DNA from: Apis mellifera
Lineage: Eukaryota; Arthropoda; Insecta; Hymenoptera; Apidae
Reading direction: 5' to 3'
Assembly: GCF_003254395.2 (NCBI RefSeq)
Contig: NC_037645.1
Location: forward strand, 992,001-1,056,000
DNA length: 64,000 bases
This document shows, piece by piece, positions 61,437-64,000 of the stretch. Both the position numbers and the translations under genes were made by a program. The notes under the pieces are model-generated. The model made no database searches. It worked only from the letters and a program-made list of their open reading frames with translations, and was not told the origin of the DNA. Within the stretch, counting starts at the first letter, position 1. Each line of letters starts with the position of its first letter.

Positions 61437-64000
61437 GGAGAATATAATTCTAGAAGAGGTGGCACGCGGAATTTTTAATAAAAGAGTTAGTAAGGTAAAT
61501 TCTAGCTAAAATCTCCACTTTTTATTAGGAGAATATAATTCTAGAAGAGGTGGCACGCGGAATTTTTAGTAAAAGTGTTAGTAAGGCAAATTCTGGCCAA
61601 AATCTCCACTTTTTATTAGGAGAATATAATTCTAGAAGAGGTGGCACGCGGAATTTTTAGTAAAAGTGTTAGTAAGGCAAATTCTAGCTAAAATCTCCAC
61701 TTTTTATTAGGAGAATATAATTCTAGAAGAGGTGGCACGCGGAATTTTTAGTAAAAGTGTTAGTAAGGCAAATTCTGGCTAAAATTTCGACTTTTTATTA
61801 GGAGAATATAATTCTAGAAGAGGTGGCACGCGGAATTTTTAATAGAAGTGTTAGTAAGGCAAATTCTAGCTAAAATCTCCACTTTTTATTAGGAGAATAT
61901 AATTCTAGAAGAGGTGGTACGCGGAATTTTTAGTAAAAGTGTTAGTAAGGCAAATTCTGGCTAAAATTTCGACTTTTTATTAGGAGAATATAATTCTAGA
62001 AGAAGTGGCACGCGGAATTTTTAGTAAAAGTGTTAGTAAGGCAAATTCTGGCTAAAATTTCGACTTTTTATTAGGAGAATATAATTCTAGAAGAGGTGGC
62101 ACGCGGAATTTTTAGTAAAAGTGTTAGTAAGGCAAATTCTAGCTAAAATCTCCACTTTTTATTAGGAGAATATAATTCTAGAAGAGGTGGCACGCGGAAT
62201 TTTTAATAAAAGAGTTAGTAAGGCAAATTCTGGCTAAAATTTCGACTTTTTATTAGGAGAATATAATTCTCGAAGAGGTGGCACGCGGAATTTTTAGTAA
62301 AAGAGTTAGTAAGGCAAATTCTAGCTAAAATCTCCACTTTTTATTAGGAGAATATAATTCTAGAAGAGGTGGCACGCGGAATTTTTAGTAAAAGAGTTAG
62401 TAAGGCAAATTCTGGCTAAAATTTCGACTTTTTATTAGGAGAATATAATTCTAGAAGAGGTGGCACGCGGAATTTTTAGTAAAAGAGTTAGTAAGGCAAA
62501 TTCTGGCTAAAATTTCGACTTTTTATTAGGAGAATATAATTCTAGAAGAGGTGGCACGCGGAATTTTTAGTAAAAGTGTTAGTAAGGCAAATTCTAGCTA
62601 AAATCTCCACTTTTTATTAGGAGAATATAATTCTAGAAGAGGTGGCACGCGGAATTTTTAGTAAAAGAGTTAGTAAGGCAAATTCTAGCTAAAATCTCCA
62701 CTTTTTATTAGGAGAATATAATTCTAGAAGAGGTGGCACGCGGAATTTTTAGTAAAAGTGTTAGTAAGGCAAATTCTGGCCAAAATCTCCACTTTTATTA
62801 GGAGAATATAATTCTAGAAGAGGTGGCACGCGGAATTTTTAGTAAAAGTGTTAGTAAGGCAAATTCTAGCTAAAATCTCCACTTTTTATTAGGAGAATAT
62901 AATTCTAGAAGAGGTGGCACGCGGAATTTTTAGTAAAAGTGTTAGTAAGGCAAATTCTGGCTAAAATTTCGACTTTTTATTAGGAGAATATAATTCTAGA
63001 AGAGGTGGCACGCGGAATTTTTAATAGAAGTGTTAGTAAGGCAAATTCTAGCTAAAATCTCCACTTTTTATTAGGAGAATATAATTCTAGAAGAGGTGGT
63101 ACGCGGAATTTTTAGTAAAAGTGTTAGTAAGGCAAATTCTGGCTAAAATTTCGACTTTTTATTAGGAGAATATAATTCTAGAAGAAGTGGCACGCGGAAT
63201 TTTTAGTAAAAGTGTTAGTAAGGCAAATTCTGGCTAAAATTTCGACTTTTTATTAGGAGAATATAATTCTAGAAGAGGTGGCACGCGGAATTTTTAGTAA
63301 AAGTGTTAGTAAGGCAAATTCTAGCTAAAATCTCCACTTTTTATTAGGAGAATATAATTCTAGAAGAGGTGGCACGCGGAATTTTTAATAAAGAGTTAGT
63401 AAGGCAAATTCTGGCTAAAATTTCGACTTTTTATTAGGAGAATATAATTCTCGAAGAGGTGGCACGCGGAATTTTTAGTAAAAGAGTTAGTAAGGCAAAT
63501 TCTAGCTAAAATCTCCACTTTTTATTAGGAGAATATAATTCTAGAAGAGGTGGCACGCGGAATTTTTAGTAAAAGAGTTAGTAAGGCAAATTCTGGCTAA
63601 AATTTCGACTTTTTATTAGGAGAATATAATTCTAGAAGAGGTGGCACGCGGAATTTTTAGTAAAAGAGTTAGTAAGGCAAATTCTGGCTAAAATTTCGAC
63701 TTTTTATTAGGAGAATATAATTCTAGAAGAGGTGGCAAGCGGAATTTTTAGTAAAAGAGTTAGTAAGGCAAATTCTGGCTAAAATTTCGACTTTTTATTA
63801 GGAGAATATAATTCTAGAAGAGGTGGCACGCGGAATTTTTAGTAAAAGTGTTAGTAAGGCAAATTCTAGCTAAAATCTCCACTTTTTATTAGGAGAATAT
63901 AATTCTAGAAGAGGTGGCACGCGGAATTTTTAGTAAAAGTGTTAGTAAGGCAAATTCTGGCCAAAATCTCCACTTTTTATTAGGAGAATATAATTCTAGA
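61437..64000. repeat. 91-bp tandem satellite array with 13-monomer higher-order repeat
   Basis: Measured from the GGAGAATATAATTCTAG motif, starts occur every 91 bp from 61437 to 63983. There are 28 complete monomers (two of 90 bp through single-base deletions) plus a partial copy at the right edge, so the array continues beyond the window. Monomers carry TCTAGA in nearly every copy and a conserved GGTGGCACGCGG core. Tails come in three forms: tagctaaaatctccac, tggctaaaatttcgac and tggccaaaatctccac. Rare markers recur 13 monomers apart: the ggcc tail (units at 61528, 62711, 63892), aatagaag (61801, 62983), ggtac (61892, 63074), gaagtgg (61983, 63165) and tctcga (62256, 63437). The HOR period is about 1182 bp. 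No frame is open through the monomer on the plus strand. The period does not match the honeybee AvaI (547 bp) or AluI (176 bp) satellites known to me. Confidence 0.97.

Noticed and set aside
61437..64000. TTAGG in each satellite monomer, the insect telomere unit
   Set aside because: It occurs once per 91 bp inside ATTAGGAG and is not a tandem TTAGG array.

Overview
The window is eukaryotic and looks like an AT-rich insect genome, most likely a hymenopteran and plausibly a bee. The basis is composition: it is strongly AT-rich, yet CpG is not depleted (tcg/cga words are everywhere, even in non-coding DNA), and microsatellites of AT, GA, GGA, ATT and mixed T/A type are dense. No bacterial operon structure, rRNA, CRISPR array, phage or intact transposon is visible. 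This assignment is inference; no diagnostic gene is present to prove it.

Layout. Positions 1 to about 60.7 kb read as intergenic or long-intron DNA. No open reading frame could be matched to a known protein family. The longest frames (285, 272, 142 and 134 codons) are mostly artefacts of purine/pyrimidine-asymmetric or simple-sequence DNA. Inside this background are short stretches of more balanced base composition, several bounded by good splice signals. The best are 6372-6978 (possible two-exon small gene), 12865-13098 (two exon-like pieces around a 72-nt intron), 17186-17286, 25098-25409 (intact 103-codon ATG frame), 27562-27689, 46946-47095 and 59034-59160. All are low-confidence candidates: frames of this length are expected by chance, and only transcripts or cross-species conservation can decide. 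GC-rich CpG islets at 30.2-30.5, 43.66-43.88 and 54.18-54.32 kb could be promoters or enhancers.

The clearest real structure is at the right end. From 61437 to the window edge there is a tandem satellite with a 91-bp monomer: 28 complete copies plus a partial one, running off the window. Variant markers recur every 13 monomers (about 1182 bp), so it is a higher-order repeat (HOR) array. On its left (about 60.74-61.44 kb) lie diverged, shortened monomers, the usual look of an old satellite edge next to a recently homogenised core. Just before it, at 59754-59850, is a near-perfect fold-back hairpin with arms of about 44 and 48 nt.

No functional pathway can be assembled from this window. The most interesting items are the 13-mer HOR satellite with its decayed border, the long hairpin, a minus-strand juxtaposed acceptor/donor resembling a recursive-splicing ratchet point (53808/53809), and the small exon-like islands.
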